Of a stretch of DNA of 64,000 bases, positions 12,869 to 26,012 are shown piece after piece. This DNA is from Antitrichia curtipendula (lineage: Eukaryota > Streptophyta > Bryopsida > Hypnales > Leucodontaceae), in assembly GCA_951230915.1 (NCBI GenBank), contig OX579634.1:49613570-49677569 (forward strand), in the 5' to 3' direction. The notes below the pieces were generated by a model. The model had not been told where the DNA came from, ran no database searches, and saw only the letters and a list, made by a program, of their open reading frames with translations. The position numbers were made by a program, and so were the translations under genes. The number at the start of each line of letters is the position of its first letter. The first letter of the stretch is position 1.

Positions 12869-15800
12869 TCAAGGATCCACCTCGTTGGACCTGTTAAGAT
12901 TTGCTAGAGCTGCCTCCCTACTAATCTTAGGAATCTTCCGTGACTTTGGATCCACTATCTTGGACCAATTAGAATACACTACACAGCTAGCGTCCACCCA
13001 CGTGGGGGCAGTGTTCTCAACAACCCATTTACTGTACCAACAATTCCGATATCGCAATTCCAATGTGCTTTCGGAGTTATCTGGTCGCCAATATTGGATC
13101 ATGAACTTACCGTTATTAACATCTCCTTCCACTCTGCATACGGTGGACAATGCTCTTCCTTGCCACACAGCACAAATGGCGGGATCCTCAGGTCTCAAAA
13201 GTACCCATGAGCCCGGTCGTATATCAAACCACGGATTGAAGCATTCCTTAGGCGCTTCATTAGCGGGACCGCAGTAAGGTTCAAGGATCTCTTCTTCCGG
13301 AACCACATCCAAGGGATTGACTCTGGACCCATGGCGATGAACTTCATCATGCGTGACCCTCCAATCATGCTGAGGCCAAAAGCCTTCCACCAATTCCGGG
13401 GGACAATCGGGTAGAGGTTCCTTCAGCACATCCACCACACGCTTTCAATAATCCACATATGGACCAAATGCTGATGCAAAACCCTCACATTTTGACATTC
13501 CGTTTTCCCAGTACTGAATGTATTTCTCAAGCCCTACCATAATGAAACCTTTGTTCAGTGTAGCTTTCCGCGCTGTAGCTCGAGCTTTCTCTTGATTCCC
13601 AGTCAAAATGGGAACCTCACTACCCCACAATGGCTTAAATGGAACGGGTTTCGGACACCCAGAAGGGAGCATTGGATGACCATTTCTGTCAATCTTCCAA
13701 AGTCGTTGAGAAGGTTTATGAGATGGCAACCACTGTGAATCAACTGCAGACTTCTTATATTTCATGACAGGAACCCCATCAGTGTCCACGTAGAACTTGA
13801 AAAGATGCATCTCGCCCAATCCAATCAATCTAGCCCCGCCACTACTTTGATAACCTTTCACAAAAGACTTGAAGTCCGCAACTTCTTGTATAAATTCCGG
13901 CATGAATGACAGTTCCTGGGATTGCATGAAGGCTTTCATAAGGTCCGCAATAACAAAAGTATTCTTACTTTTCAAGGCCTTAGAGAGATGGCTGAAATAT
14001 GCATCGATGTCTTCATGAGTGTGTCCAACTAGAAGGAAACCAACCTGAATTTCCTTAAACACACCTCATGCAGTGAGCAATGACAAGAATGCCATAAGAT
14101 ACTGGTTCTTGTTATCTTTTGCAGAGTTGTCTAGCTGAAAGTACAGCTTCTCAGGAAGGGATCCGGACTCAAGACGAGCTGTTGGTTCATTCAAGTTCAA
14201 GCTTTCTATACACCTAGATTTCCCTCGAAGTAGTGCCTCAAATATAGGATTTGCTGGGGGATAAGGAAAAAGATCACCTGTATTTCGAATCGGTGGACCC
14301 TCCAGTCGACGAAATAATTTGGCCAAGGAAGAAATTGTAAAGTTCGAGTCCGCTGGCCAGAACGCTGGGGCGTAATGTGCATAAGCACCGTCGCCATGAC
14401 CATGAGCTACCATTCCAGTGACACTCAGGGGAAGCTGCCCCAAACTTGCCGTGGCCTTCGTTGTGACACGCATTCTTGGTAGGGCTGTCTTGGATGTATC
14501 CATCTTGTTATGAATTATACAAAGAATGTCCCGAGGATTTCGCTTAGACTCCTCACGCCACGACGCATATAATCTACGGCACGAACCCTGGTGATTCAGA
14601 TTTTTACTTCGTTGCTTCATAAACTCAACAAACTGGGGGCTCCCCTTGGGAGACTTCAGAAGAAACTGCTGAAGCTGATCGCAAAGAGTGCACTTCGCAA
14701 ATGAACTACCAACAGGCTTAATGTAGACATTGTTGAAATGCTCCTTCTTGATTCTACTAACAATTGATTGGCTCACAGGTGGAAGTCCGTAGTCCGCATT
14801 TAACTGCAAAACCAACACTATGGGTGATGAGGACGGGTCAATCAGGCAGAAGAAGGAATTTATGAATCGCAGTTACACAATAAACAACGTGGGAACCCAC
14901 AATGAATTACCACATCGTGGAACCTCTTCATGAATTACTGCACGGTGGAGGAATGAAAGGTAGTACCTCATTTGCATCAGCTTGGACACGTTTCCAATTA
15001 TTCCCAGCAGGAAGATATTTCAAAGTGTCAACTCGACCATTACCCATGCCACGCATTTGATGGGGCATTTGGTCGGCATTCTCATCGATGATGGCCTTCA
15101 TTGTTCCGGTCACTTGCACAGTCTAAATCCTTGGACGCTTAACCCCCGTATTTCCATGCGTCCCCAAAACCACGCCGATGATATATTTATCGATATAACT
15201 GTGGAATGTCGATTTTGGAATACCGTGAATTTTGTACCAAGCACACGCACACACTTCTGCTCTTTCTAGTGTGATGAATTTTCGCTTCCGGTCCCCGGCC
15301 ACACTGTGTAGTTGACCTCCGACAGCAATCCCATATTCCCGACGGTCTTTGAAGGACTTCAAATAAAATTTCTGCCTAACCAACAAAGTCTGTTCCTGTC
15401 TGAAAAGTTGGCAACAACAACTGCCGCAGCACCTCTCCGAGCTGACCTTCCGAATCTCATCCTCTTGAGTTTTCCGATCGTACATTGATTCCTTCAATTC
15501 TAGAGAAGGCTTACGGACTACAAAACGATAGGGCGTTTTCTCTCTTCCACCTAGATATGCTCGAGGATCCTCATGGGCGGGACTGGCGGCAAAATGGTCT
15601 GCTGTCTCTTTCAACGACCGACCATTAGGAAACCAGCAGGCACTAATTGGCCACCGAACATGCGTCATAATAGTGTCCTTGTTCCCAACAAAAACATCCA
15701 AAACAATCACGCCGACAAAGCCATCACCAAGGGTTCCATCTTGAAAAAAATCATCTGATTTGTAGCAGTTTATACGACCTGCCGACAGAACCAATCCAAG

Positions 15801-16250
15801 TGAATCCTGAAGATGCACCTCCAGGCCAAACCAGGCTTCAAGAAGGATAAAAGGCCTTGGATCCATAGTGGGAATATCAGATACTTTCACTACGTCGGCG
15901 GATCTCCACAGCACTGTCCGATCCATAACATCCTTCAATATCAAGAAATCCCTCTGGCAGGGATTGATAGGTAGGTTTTGAGCTTCAGGATTCACAAAAT
16001 GAGGTCGAACTAAAACAAAAACCCACGGCACCGAAGGAACGACCACACCTAGCCATTGACCTTGTGGACAGACTTCTACAACATATCCTTCACCAACTTC
16101 ACCATATCCAGGAATAGAGAGTTTGACAAAATCACCGTTGTTGAGAGGAACAAACCCGCCATCGGACTCCTGTGATACAATGCCCATACAAGTTCTACCA
16201 CTGAACGGGATGATTGCATCTGCCACTGAATTATCAGATACTAAATCCAT
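12869..16250 (-). pseudogene. Gene A: DUF7869-like protein, proposed transposase of the giant element, three in-frame stops
   Basis: Two exons, about 1,072 codons. Exon 1 is 16250-14967 (the frame is open back to 16364; I prefer ATG 16250 because a 'tcccacag' acceptor lies just upstream). The intron is 14966-14804 (GT-AG, phase 0). Exon 2 is 14803-12869. Visible motifs: a Cys cluster CCGSCCCQ (residue ~274), VCACAWYKIHGI and THGNTG (~334-370), then NKMDTSKTALPR (~530), QLDNSAKDNKNQ (~650) and VGHTHEDIDAYFSHL (~686). This order is that of DUF7869-containing proteins. The three Asp-bearing motifs would suit an RNase-H-like nuclease core (inference). Stops: TAG 15125-15123, TGA 14068-14066, TGA 13447-13445. 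All are in frame, with no frameshift over 3.2 kb. Each could arise by one C-to-T change, and the TGA before GVFKEIQVG falls where related proteins are continuous. Either a young pseudogene or a recoded gene; pseudogene is likelier. Confidence 0.7.
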
Positions 16251-16570
16251 TGTACCGAATAGCTGTATGCCGCTACTATACTGTGGGAGTGGACGATGAT
16301 TGGTTAACCTATGAAAAATATCCACAAAAACATAAGTAAGAAAAGAAGCAATCTGGAATCCCAAGCAATGACCATGGACCTACATAAGGATCCACAGCAC
16401 AAAGAGTAAAAAAAACCCTACTTCATCCAGTTAGAGGATCCAATATATTGCTAATAATAGAAGTGATTCACAGGGAAAGGAAATCGACCAAAACCTACAC
16501 GAATCCACGAGTTCACACAAACACTCATGAGGAAAATGGGGTTGCCACCCCGGGTGAGGCAAACAACTGT

Positions 16571-17228
16571 ATCGTGAGAACTCATGATGTTCGCTATCTA
16601 GGATAATTAGGAGATCTGTGAATACAGGGTCATAACAACTAGGTCAATCATAACTAGGATGATTATTGTTGTGAAATGATCTAATCTCGTGCTGTCCAGT
16701 AAACCAGAAAATATATCAAGGAAACACAGTTTTACGGAAGGGTCAAACGCAAACTCTTGCATTTCCCGTCAACTGGCCACTTCCCATCGTGAGATCCCAT
16801 GATACAGGAACCCCATATTCTCAGGATATAATATATGAGAGTTCTTATGATACACCACCGTGAGGTCCCAGGATACACACATCGTGAGATCCCACGGTAC
16901 TCATATGTGTTGTGAGTTCCCCACACGAAGCACATCGTGAGCTCCCACGATACACACATCGTGAGATCCCACGGTACTCATATATGTTGTGAGTTCCCCA
17001 CACGAAGCACATCGTGAGTTCCCACGATACACACATCGTGAGATCCCACGGTACTCATATATGTTGTGAGTTCCCCACACGAAGCACATCGTGAGTTCCC
17101 ACGATACACACATCGTGAGATCCCACGGTACTCATATATGTTGTGAGTTCCCCACACGAAACACATCGTGAGTTCCCACGATACATACGTAGTGAGAGAG
17201 TTTAAAACACACATTTCGTGAAATCCCA
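16571..17228. repeat. Palindromic-motif array upstream of gene A, with a 77-bp tandem core
   Basis: Single motif copies at 16571 and 16788 lead into a tandem array with a 77-bp period (units start with catcgtgagatcccacgg at 16880, 16957, 17034 and 17111). Each unit holds two copies of the ATCGTGAGNTCCCACGAT-type palindrome plus a half-copy 'ttgtgagttcccca'. Sequence between units is almost invariant, so the array expanded recently. It sits a few hundred bases upstream of the gene A start. A role as operator or transposase-binding cluster is inference. Confidence 0.85.
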
Positions 17229-19079
17229 GTATGTCTCCACCGTGGTATTCCGGATACTATTATAATGAAATCCATTAAGTACTTCCTGTAGTACGTTGAC
17301 TTTGTATCGTAATTAGACTTCTTACATGTATGCTTCTGGAATACTGTATCGTAGTTCTCCTCGCGAATTAATCTCCACTGTATTGGAATGGTGACCTTAC
17401 GAATTCCTTGCAGGGCCATTCTTTCTCGCAAACTAGATTCGGCTGCCTATCAATGACATGGGATCTATGACCTTCTTTGTTGAAATATACAACCCCTGCG
17501 ACTGGGATACCAAAGCATTCTGTAATCATCTACGATTGCTAATTCCGATAACTGTTTCTACTTCAATTGATGGATCGAATGAACCCCTCCACTAAGTACA
17601 CAAGAAGGATTCAAGTATCATTTGGCCCATTCTTCAAATCGACCTCACAACATGGGTCTAAAGCAGGCCCCTTCTCTCTAATATTAGTTCATTCAAAATT
17701 TTGAAGGTACTTGCCGAGAAAATGAAACCCCCGGCCACTGAAGATATGTGAACTCTAAACGGAAAAGCAATTGGAGGTGAAGATTTCAACCCGTTCTTCT
17801 GGGTCTGCTCATGGATCCCATACCTCTGCAAATGAAATGCACTGTTGCCGACCAAGTTCTCCACGCCATAGTTGCCAACAGTACACCAAACAAACCACGG
17901 CGCACACAAAAAGCAAGACAGCAAGAACTCCGACGCCTCCAATGCTCCATGACTGCACATGCGCAAAAGAGAATGCGCTTCTTCGTTTGTGGGTATGACA
18001 AGGTCTAGGCGTGGTTCGGGACATCAGTTTCCCGCCAGGATTTTCGGAGAGACAGGTAGTATTCCTTCTCAATGATTCACTGAATTCTTGGAATTTGTGC
18101 CTCACTGACTACAAGGAAGGGATACGTGCGGTTCTTCAGTGCCTAGGTTGACTGCATTCTAGTGATTCTGCTGAGCAGATTGAAGGCGTGCGTGTGGTTG
18201 TTTAATTCGAATGCTTACTATATTCCATTGTTTAGTATCTTGACTGAAATATGGGACCGTTGAATGAGACAGTCTCCAAGGCTTCTTCAAATAGTTAATG
18301 CTGGTATGAGCGTAGCGAATCAACCATAATGGTCTAAGTTACCCAACACTCCGAATACTCTAAATTGCAATGTCACTGTAGCAGCGTACATCTGTGAATT
18401 TCATGAGGTGGGGAATTGTAGGCAATGCATGACCGCGTCCGTGGGGGGAAAATTTAAATTCAGAACATGGACAAAATCAGCGGGAAGAAAAATAACCGAT
18501 CATTTATTACCATAAACCAATACCAGATTTCCCACTTTGGAATCTCTGAACGCGTACCATTATTGCAGTGACAGTCAGTAGTATTACCAACCCCCAACGG
18601 ACTCACAAACTGACAATCGCCGTTTGGAAATTTGTTTTTCCGGTGTTCTGAAACAAATGAATTTCAATTTTCTTGTTTTGAATTTCTTCATTTCATTTTA
18701 TTTTTTTAAACAAATGGAAAGGAATTTCATTGCAACTTAATGCGATACATTTGATATTTTCTAAATTCTCTCTTTGCTAAGATTTTGATACTAAAGCCTT
18801 CAATTGACAAAAACATTGTATTCTAGTTCCTCCTACCTTGGAATACTAAAATCATAAAAGTTTACAAGTAGGCTTACTAAAAATTACCTACAGGTGTGAA
18901 ACCCTCAAATAATTAAAATTTACAACTGATAGCACATTTAAATTACGACAGCATGCTAAATAATCATTTCATAACACCATAAACTGATTTGTACGGCTGA
19001 AGATGACGAGGTCGGGTTCAAGGTCCCGCACAATGTCATGTTTTCTTGTGAGTTTCTGTATCTGTTAGTTTCAGCCATT
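17229..19079. other. Upstream region of gene A; no definite gene
   Basis: A moderately GC-rich patch at 17650-18110 has overlapping ORFs of 70-102 aa on both strands but no recognisable domain. By analogy with gene B, whose motif array lies in intron 1, this patch might hold the gene A promoter and a 5' non-coding exon; I cannot prove a splice pair. From 18420 on it is AT-rich and featureless. Confidence 0.3.
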
Positions 19080-19690
19080 CTTTTTCTAAAATGACAGTGA
19101 ATCCTAAGTTTTTAGGGTTCATGGCATCACAGGACTAGGGCATACGGTTCAATTCAAGGTGCAATATTAGATTGTAGGGTTGTGAAGATCCTAGGGTTCA
19201 GGGTCCATAATATTAGGTTTTAGGGTCATCATTTTAAGGTACATGGTACACGATATCAAGGTAAAAGGTATTAGGACTCAAGATTGACGGTGGCAGGGCT
19301 AAGAATCCATGGTCTTAGGGTTTAGGGTCCACGGTTAAAGGGTTTAAAGTGCACGGTCTTAGGGTCTACGGTTCAGGGTTTAGGATTTCAGGGTTTAGGG
19401 TCCACGATTTCAAGGTTTAAGGATCCATGCTTTCAAGATTTAGGATTCATGGTCTTAGAGTTCAAGGTCCACGGTTTCAGGGCCCATGTTCCACGGTCTT
19501 AGGGATCAGGGTGCACGGTTTGAGGTTTTACAGTCCACGGACTTAGGGTTTAGGGTCCACGGTTTTAGGGTTTAAGGTCCACGGACTTAGGGTTCGGGGG
19601 GCACGATTTCAAGGTTTATGATCCACGTTCTTAGGGTTTAGGGTCGCAATTTCAAAATTTAGGATTTGCGGTTTCAGGGTTCGGTTTGGA
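19080..19690 (+). repeat. Interstitial degenerate telomere-like repeat (TTTAGGG) mixed with 'tccacggt'
   Basis: About 600 bp built from 'ttagggtttagggtccacggt' and variants, the period drifting around 20-27 bp. Many copies contain the plant telomere heptamer TTTAGGG. The rest have decayed to 'ttaaggt', 'tttcaggg' and the like. Unlike a true telomere, units are interleaved with a GTCCACGGT block, so this is an interstitial minisatellite. Confidence 0.7.
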
Positions 19691-19699
19691 TTCTACATT

Positions 19700-20625
19700 T
19701 TATGCATTAGTCCTTGTAATTTTAGAGTTTGAAATTCACCCTTAACCCCCAAAGGACTTGATCCATTCTAAAATGGTCAAACTTCATGACTGAACTAAAT
19801 TTAGCCTTTTAAATTGTGTTAAAAAAAATCTTATATTGTTAATACTTAAAAATCTGAATTATATATCACTAGAAGAAGTTTCAATTTGTTTCATGAAAAA
19901 TTGCAATTTTTATCATTTTTATTGTAAAAATTGAATATAAATAAGTAAAAATAGCAAAAAAAATCCAAAAGATTTGAAATTTTTACAAGAGGTACAACTA
20001 GAAATGGAGATTACTGTCAAAAAATTTCAGTTGGTTATTTTATTATTAACATCCAAAACAACCCCAACATAGACCTTGAAGTCAAATTTGACTATTAAAC
20101 CAAATTTATCTTTTTCTTTATTAATAGATGTGTAAAATTTTGATATTTTGTGCTAGTGTCAAAATTTATTTTCTATTTAAATTTATTTTTTTCTTAAATT
20201 CAATGGACAAATCAAATTATTGTGATTTTTTAAAACTAAAGGTGGAAATCAAATTATATCAATTAGAATATATATTAGAATAAATAATCCGTAACTTTAA
20301 CCATAAATTATGAGTAGAATGAGAAACATGATTTTATAATTTAAGTTTAAAATGAAGTCAAGAAAAAGAAAATATGAATGAAAAACACACCATATTGTGT
20401 TATTTGGATTCTAAAACATGAAGCTTTCAATTGCAATAACTCTTTCAAATTTAGGCATTTTTGAAAATTTTAAAAGGGAATAAAAACAACAACTTGTCCA
20501 GCTTCATTTTCTTAGTTTAAATCCCAATAATTCCAAATCAAAATAATTTTAAAAGTTACAATCATAGTTGACCAAGGCGCATCCACTTTTTGGACGAGTG
20601 GACTTTTAAGGTCTGGTTAATATGT
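19700..20625. other. Gene-free AT-rich DNA between repeats
   Basis: No ORF or repeat unit of note. It is the segment of the giant element immediately left of the nested Harbinger-like insertion. Confidence 0.3.
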
Positions 20626-20628
20626 TAA

Positions 20629-23600
20629 GAGCATCGCCACCCGTTCATGGCCAAGCTCCCAGCCCGGCAGTTGGGCGGGGTTGGCGAAGAAAAGGTGGGC
20701 TACCGCAAGCCCGGGGAAAGACAAAAGGTGACCCGTCACAGCACAAATGCCTCTGCAAACGGTGGTTCCATGTCCTCGGAAGTTGTTGACTTTGTATGCT
20801 TACTGTCTTCCCAAGGAGATGTCAGACTTTAAATTTTGTCCAATTGCCAAGGTAATAAAAGGGAGTAACAAGGTTTCCTTGGTTGCTGTGAATTGTTTGT
20901 TTTTTGTTTGTTTTTTGAAACAGGGATTTCATTGCAAAAGAAAGCCAGGGAACAACATCCCCCCGCCACCCATATATTGTTTTTGATATCAATGGAAATT
21001 GTCCATATATTTCAAGGAAAAAAAAAAGGTAAGATAGAATACAATGAAGTACAAAGTTATTAGCAATGCTGGTCTCTTTGAAATGGAATTTATTTCACTT
21101 GCTTCCAAAAAAGAAAAAGAAAAATGGCAAGGAAGACTTGTAATTATAAAGAACTATAATTGACATTTCCTTGGAATAAATAAAAAATGACATTAGCTTG
21201 AAATGACTTTTTCATTTTTTTATAAAAGATTTCAGTTTAAGATTTTGTATTAAACCAAGATAATGTAAGTAGTAAAAATGTGCTCTAGGTTTGCTTGTGG
21301 TAGACCTTGAGGTAGACCTCAAGCACATATCAAGAACACCTCAAGCATTTTTTGTTATTTTAAAAAAAAATTGAGAATAATTTCTTAATTTTCTAAATTT
21401 TTTACCATTCCGGGGCAATAAAAATAGTGGAAATGTATTCTAAGTGTGCTTGAGGTCTACTTTATGTATACTTAAAGCAATTTATGATTTTTATTTATTT
21501 ATTTAATAAAAGATTTCAGCTCAAGATTTTGTTCTAAATCAAGGTAATGTAAGTAGACAGTGGAAATGTACTCGAGGTGTGCTTGAGGTCTACTTCAAGC
21601 ACACCTCAAGCACAATTCTACAATTGTTTAATTTCAAAAAAAAAAAAAAATATATATCAAAGAAATCATATTAAAAGTAAAACTTAAAAGTGCTCATAGT
21701 GTGCTTCAGGTGTGCTTGAGGTAGACCTCAAGCACACCTCAAGCACAATTCTACAATTGTTTAATTTCAAAAAAATAAAAATAAATATATCAAACAAATC
21801 ATATTAAAAGTACAACTTAAAAGTGCTCATAGTGTGCTTCAGGTGTGCTTGAGGTCTACCTCAAGCACACCTCAAGCACAATTCTACAATTGTTTAATTT
21901 CAAAAAAATAAAAAAAAATATATCAAACAAATCATATTAAAAATAAAACTTAAAAGTGCTCATAGTGTACTCGAGGTGTGCTTGAGGTCTACCTCAAGCA
22001 CACCTCAACCACAATTCTACAATTGTTTAATTTCAAAAAAATAAAAAAAAATATATCAAACAAATCATATTAAAAGTAAAACTTAAAAGTGCTCATAGTG
22101 TACTCGAGGTGTGCTTGAGGTCTACCTCAAGCACACCTCAAGCACAATTCTACAATTGTTTAATTTCAAAAAAATAAAAAAAAATATATCAAACAAATCA
22201 TATTAAAAGTAAAACTTAAAAGTGCTCATAGTGTGCTTCAGGTGTGCTTGAGGTCTACCTCAAGCACACCTCAAGCACAATTCTACAATTGTTTAATTTC
22301 AAAAAAATAAAAAAAACTATATCAAAGAAATCATATTAAAAGTAAAACTTAAAAGTGCTCATAGTGTACTCGAGGTGTGCTTGAGGTCTACCTCAAGCAC
22401 ACCTCAACCACAATTCTACAATTGTTTAATTTCAAAAAAATATAAAAAAATATATCAAACAAATCATATTAAAAATAAAACTTAAAAGTGCTCATAGTGT
22501 ACTCGAGGTGTGCTTGAGGTCTACCTCAAGCACACCTCAAGCACAATTCTACAATTGTTTAATTTCAAAAAAATAAAAAAAAATATATCAAACAAATCAT
22601 ATTAAAAGTAAAACTTAAAAGTGCTCATAGTGTGCTTCAGGTGTGCTTGAGGTCTACCTCAAGCACACCTCAAGCACAATTCTACAATTGTTTAATTTCA
22701 AAAAAATAAAAAAAACTATATCAAAGAAATCATATTAAAAGTAAAACTTAAAAGTGCTCATAGTGTACTCGAGGTGTGCTTGAGGTCTACCTCAAGCACA
22801 CCTCAAGCACAATTCTACAATTGTTTAATTTCAAAAAAATAAAAAAAAATATATCAAACAAATCATATTAAAAGTACAACTTAAAAGTGCTCATAGTGTA
22901 CTCGAGGTGTGCTTGAGGTCTACCTCAAGCACACCTCAAGCACAATTCTACAATTGTTTAATTTCAAAAAAATAAAAAAAAATATATCAAACAAATCATA
23001 TTAAAAGTAAAACTTAAAAGTGCTCATAGTGTACTCGAGGTGTGCTTGAGGTCTACCTCAAGCACACCTCAAGCACAATTCTACAATTGTTTAATTTCAA
23101 AAAAATAAAAAAAAATATATCAAACAAATCATATTAAAAGTAAAACTTAAAAGTGCTCATAGTGTGCTTCAGGTGTGCTTGAGGTCTACCTCAAGCACAC
23201 CTCAAGCACAATTCTACAATTGTTTAATTTCAAAAAAATAAAAAAAACTATATCAAAGAAATCATATTAAAAGTAAAACTTAAAAGTGCTCATAGTGTAC
23301 TCGAGGTGTGCTTGAGGTCTACCTCAAGCACACCTCAAGCACAATTCTACAATTGTTTAATTTCAAAAAAATAAAAAAAAATATATCAAACAAATCATAT
23401 TAAAAGTAAAACTTAAAAGTGCTCATAGTGTACTCGAGGTGTGCTTGAGGTCTACCTCAAGCACACCTCAACCACAATTCTACAATTGTTTAATTTCAAA
23501 AAAATATAAAAAAATATATCAAACAAATCATATTAAAAATAAAACTTAAAAGTGCTCATAGTGTACTCGAGGTGTGCTTGAGGTCTACCTCAAGCACACC

Positions 23601-26009
23601 TCAAGCACAATTCTACAATTGTTTAATTTCAAAAAAATAAAAAAAAATATATCAAACAAATCATATTAAAAGTAAAACTTAAAAGTGCTCATAGTGTACT
23701 CGAGGTGTGCTTGAGGTCTACCTCAAGCACACCTCAACCACAATTCTACAATTGTTTAATTTCAAAAAAATATAAAAAAATATATCAAACAAATCATATT
23801 AAAAATAAAACTTAAAAGTGCTCATAGTGTACTCGAGGTGTGCTTGAGGTCTACCTCAAGCACACCTCAACCACAATTCTACAATTGTTTAATTTCAAAA
23901 AAATAAAAAAAAATATATCAAACAAATCATATTAAAAGTAAAACTTAAAAGTGCTCATAGTGTACTCGAGGTGTGCTTGAGGTCTACCTCAAGCACACCT
24001 CAAGCACAATTCTACAATTGTTTAATTTCAAAAAAATAAAAAAAACTATATCAAAGAAATCATATTAAAAGTAAAACTTAAAAGTGCTCATAGTGTGCTT
24101 CAGGTGTGCTTGAGGTCTACCTCAAGCACACCTCAAGCACAATTCTACAATTGTTTAATTTCAAAAAAATAAAAAAAAATATATCAAACAAATCATATTA
24201 AAAGTACAACTTAAAAGTGCTCATAGTGTACTCGAGGTGTGCTTGAGGTCTACCTCAAGCACACCTCAAGCACAATTCTACAATTGTTTAATTTCAAAAA
24301 AATAAAAAAAAATATATCAAACAAATCATATTAAAAGTAAAACTTAAAAGTGCTCATAGTGTACTCGAGGTGTGCTTGAGGTCTACCTCAAGCACACCTC
24401 AAGCACAATTCTACAATTGTTTAATTTCAAAAAAATAAAAAAAAATATATCAAACAAATCATATTAAAAGTAAAACTTAAAAGTGCTCATAGTGTACTCG
24501 AGGTGTGCTTGAGGTAGACCTCAAGCACACCTCAAGCACAATTCTACAATTGTTTAATTTCAAAAAAATAAAAAAAAATATATCAAAGAAATCATATTAA
24601 AAGTAAAACTTAAAAGTGCTCATAGTGTACTCGAGGTGTGCTTGAGGTCTACCTCAAGCACACCTCAAGCACAATTCTAGAATTGTTTAATTTCAAAAAA
24701 ATAAAAAAAACTAAATCAAACAAATCATATTAAAAGTAAAACTTAAAAGTGCTCATAGTGTGCTTCAGGTGTGCTTGAGGTCTACCTCAAGCACACCTCA
24801 AGCACAATTCTACAATTGTTTAATTTCAAAAAAATAAAAAAAAATATATCAAACTAATCATATTAAAAGTAAAACTTAAAAGTGCTCATAGTGTACTCGA
24901 GGTGTGCTTGAGGTCTACCTCAAGCACTTTTCAAGCACAATTCTACAATTGTTTAATTTCAAAAAAATAAAAAAAACTATATCAAAGAAATCATATTAAA
25001 AGTAAAACTTAAAAATGCTCATAGTGTGCTTCAGGTGTGCTTGAGGTCTACCTCAAGCACACCTCAAGCACAATTCTACAATTGTTTAATTTCAAAAAAA
25101 TAAAAAAAAATATATCAAAGAAATCATATTAAAAGTAAAACTTAAAAGTGCTCATAGTGTACTCGAGGTGTGCTTGAGGTCTACCTCAAGCACACCTCAA
25201 GCACAATTCTACAATTGTTTAATTTCAAAAAAATAAAAAAAACTATATCAAAGAAATCATATTAAAAGTAAAACTTAAAAATGCTCATAGTGTGCTTCAG
25301 GTGTGCTTGAGGTAGACCTCAAGCACACCTCAAGCACAATTCTACAGTTGTTTAATTTCAAAAAAAAAAAAAAAATATATCAAAGAAATCATATTAAAAG
25401 TAAAACTTAAAAGTGCTCATAGTGTACTCGAGGTGTGCTTGAGGTCTACCTCAAGCACACCTCAAGCACAATTCTACAATTGTTTAATTTCAAAAAAATA
25501 AAAAAAAATATATCAAACAAATCATATTAAAAGTAAAACTTAAAAGTGCTCATAGTGTGCTTGAGGTCTACCTCAAGCACACCTCAAGCACAATTCTACA
25601 ATTGTTTAATTTCAAAAAAATAAAAATAAATATATCAAAGAAATCATATTAAAAGTAAAACTTAAAAGTGCTCATAGTGTGCTTCAGGTGTGCTTGAGGT
25701 AGACCTCAAGCACACCTCAAGCACACTATGAGCACTTTACATTTTCTTGAAATTAGAGAATTTTTTTGTTTAGAAATTCAATTTGCCAAATTTTGAAACT
25801 TTTTCAAATTCCTAAAATCTTTTACGTTTCATGTAAAGTCTGCCAACTCGCAGCTAACTTGTGAGATTGACTTTGACCATGAACTTTGGCCGTGAACTTT
25901 GGCCGTGAATTAGTTGAGGGCATCCCCAGCCAAATGGAACCAGGGAGGAGCCGGGCTTGGGCCATCTCATTCCCCATGCCATTTGGGGGAATAATGGGTG
26001 GCGATGCTG
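20629..26009. mobile_element. PIF/Harbinger-like non-autonomous element (5.4 kb) nested in the giant element
   Basis: The ends are GAGCATCGCCACCC (20629-20642) and, reverse-complemented, CAGCATCGCCACCC (26009-25996): 13 of 14 match. They are flanked by TAA at 20626-20628 and 26010-26012, the 3-bp target duplication typical of PIF/Harbinger elements. GC-rich subterminal patches lie at both ends (about 20640-20730 and 25915-25990). No transposase frame is present, and most of the interior is the 133-bp satellite. Family assignment rests on TSD and TIR only. Confidence 0.65.
21269..25740. repeat. 133-bp satellite array, about 31 regular monomers plus degenerate left-edge copies
   Basis: Monomers recur every 133 bp from 21690 ('gtgctcatagtg' at 21690, 21823, 21956, 22089, 22222 and so on). 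Each contains a perfect hairpin of 13-bp arms GTGTGCTTGAGGT around a 2-nt loop, then an A-rich block and 'tatatcaaa'. Two variants alternate irregularly: 'gtgcttcagg' and 'gtactcgagg'. Three decayed copies at 21269-21690 form the left edge, and one monomer near 25547 lacks 12 bp. The last copy (25666-25737) closes as a palindrome with arms of about 35 bp. No coding potential. Confidence 0.95.
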
Positions 26010-26012
26010 TAA

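Noticed and set aside
16732..17431. Several overlapping minus-strand ORFs of 63-99 aa with repeated MCVSWELTMCFVWGTHN
   Set aside because: They are translations of the 77-bp tandem repeat in successive units; the period is not a multiple of three and there is no protein-like character.
19080..19690. A true chromosome end
   Set aside because: Units are degenerate, interspersed with another block, and flanked by ordinary sequence on both sides.
16571..25740. CRISPR-like look of regularly spaced palindromic repeats
   Set aside because: Nuclear plant DNA, nearly invariant or repeat-derived spacers, no cas genes; these are tandem repeats.
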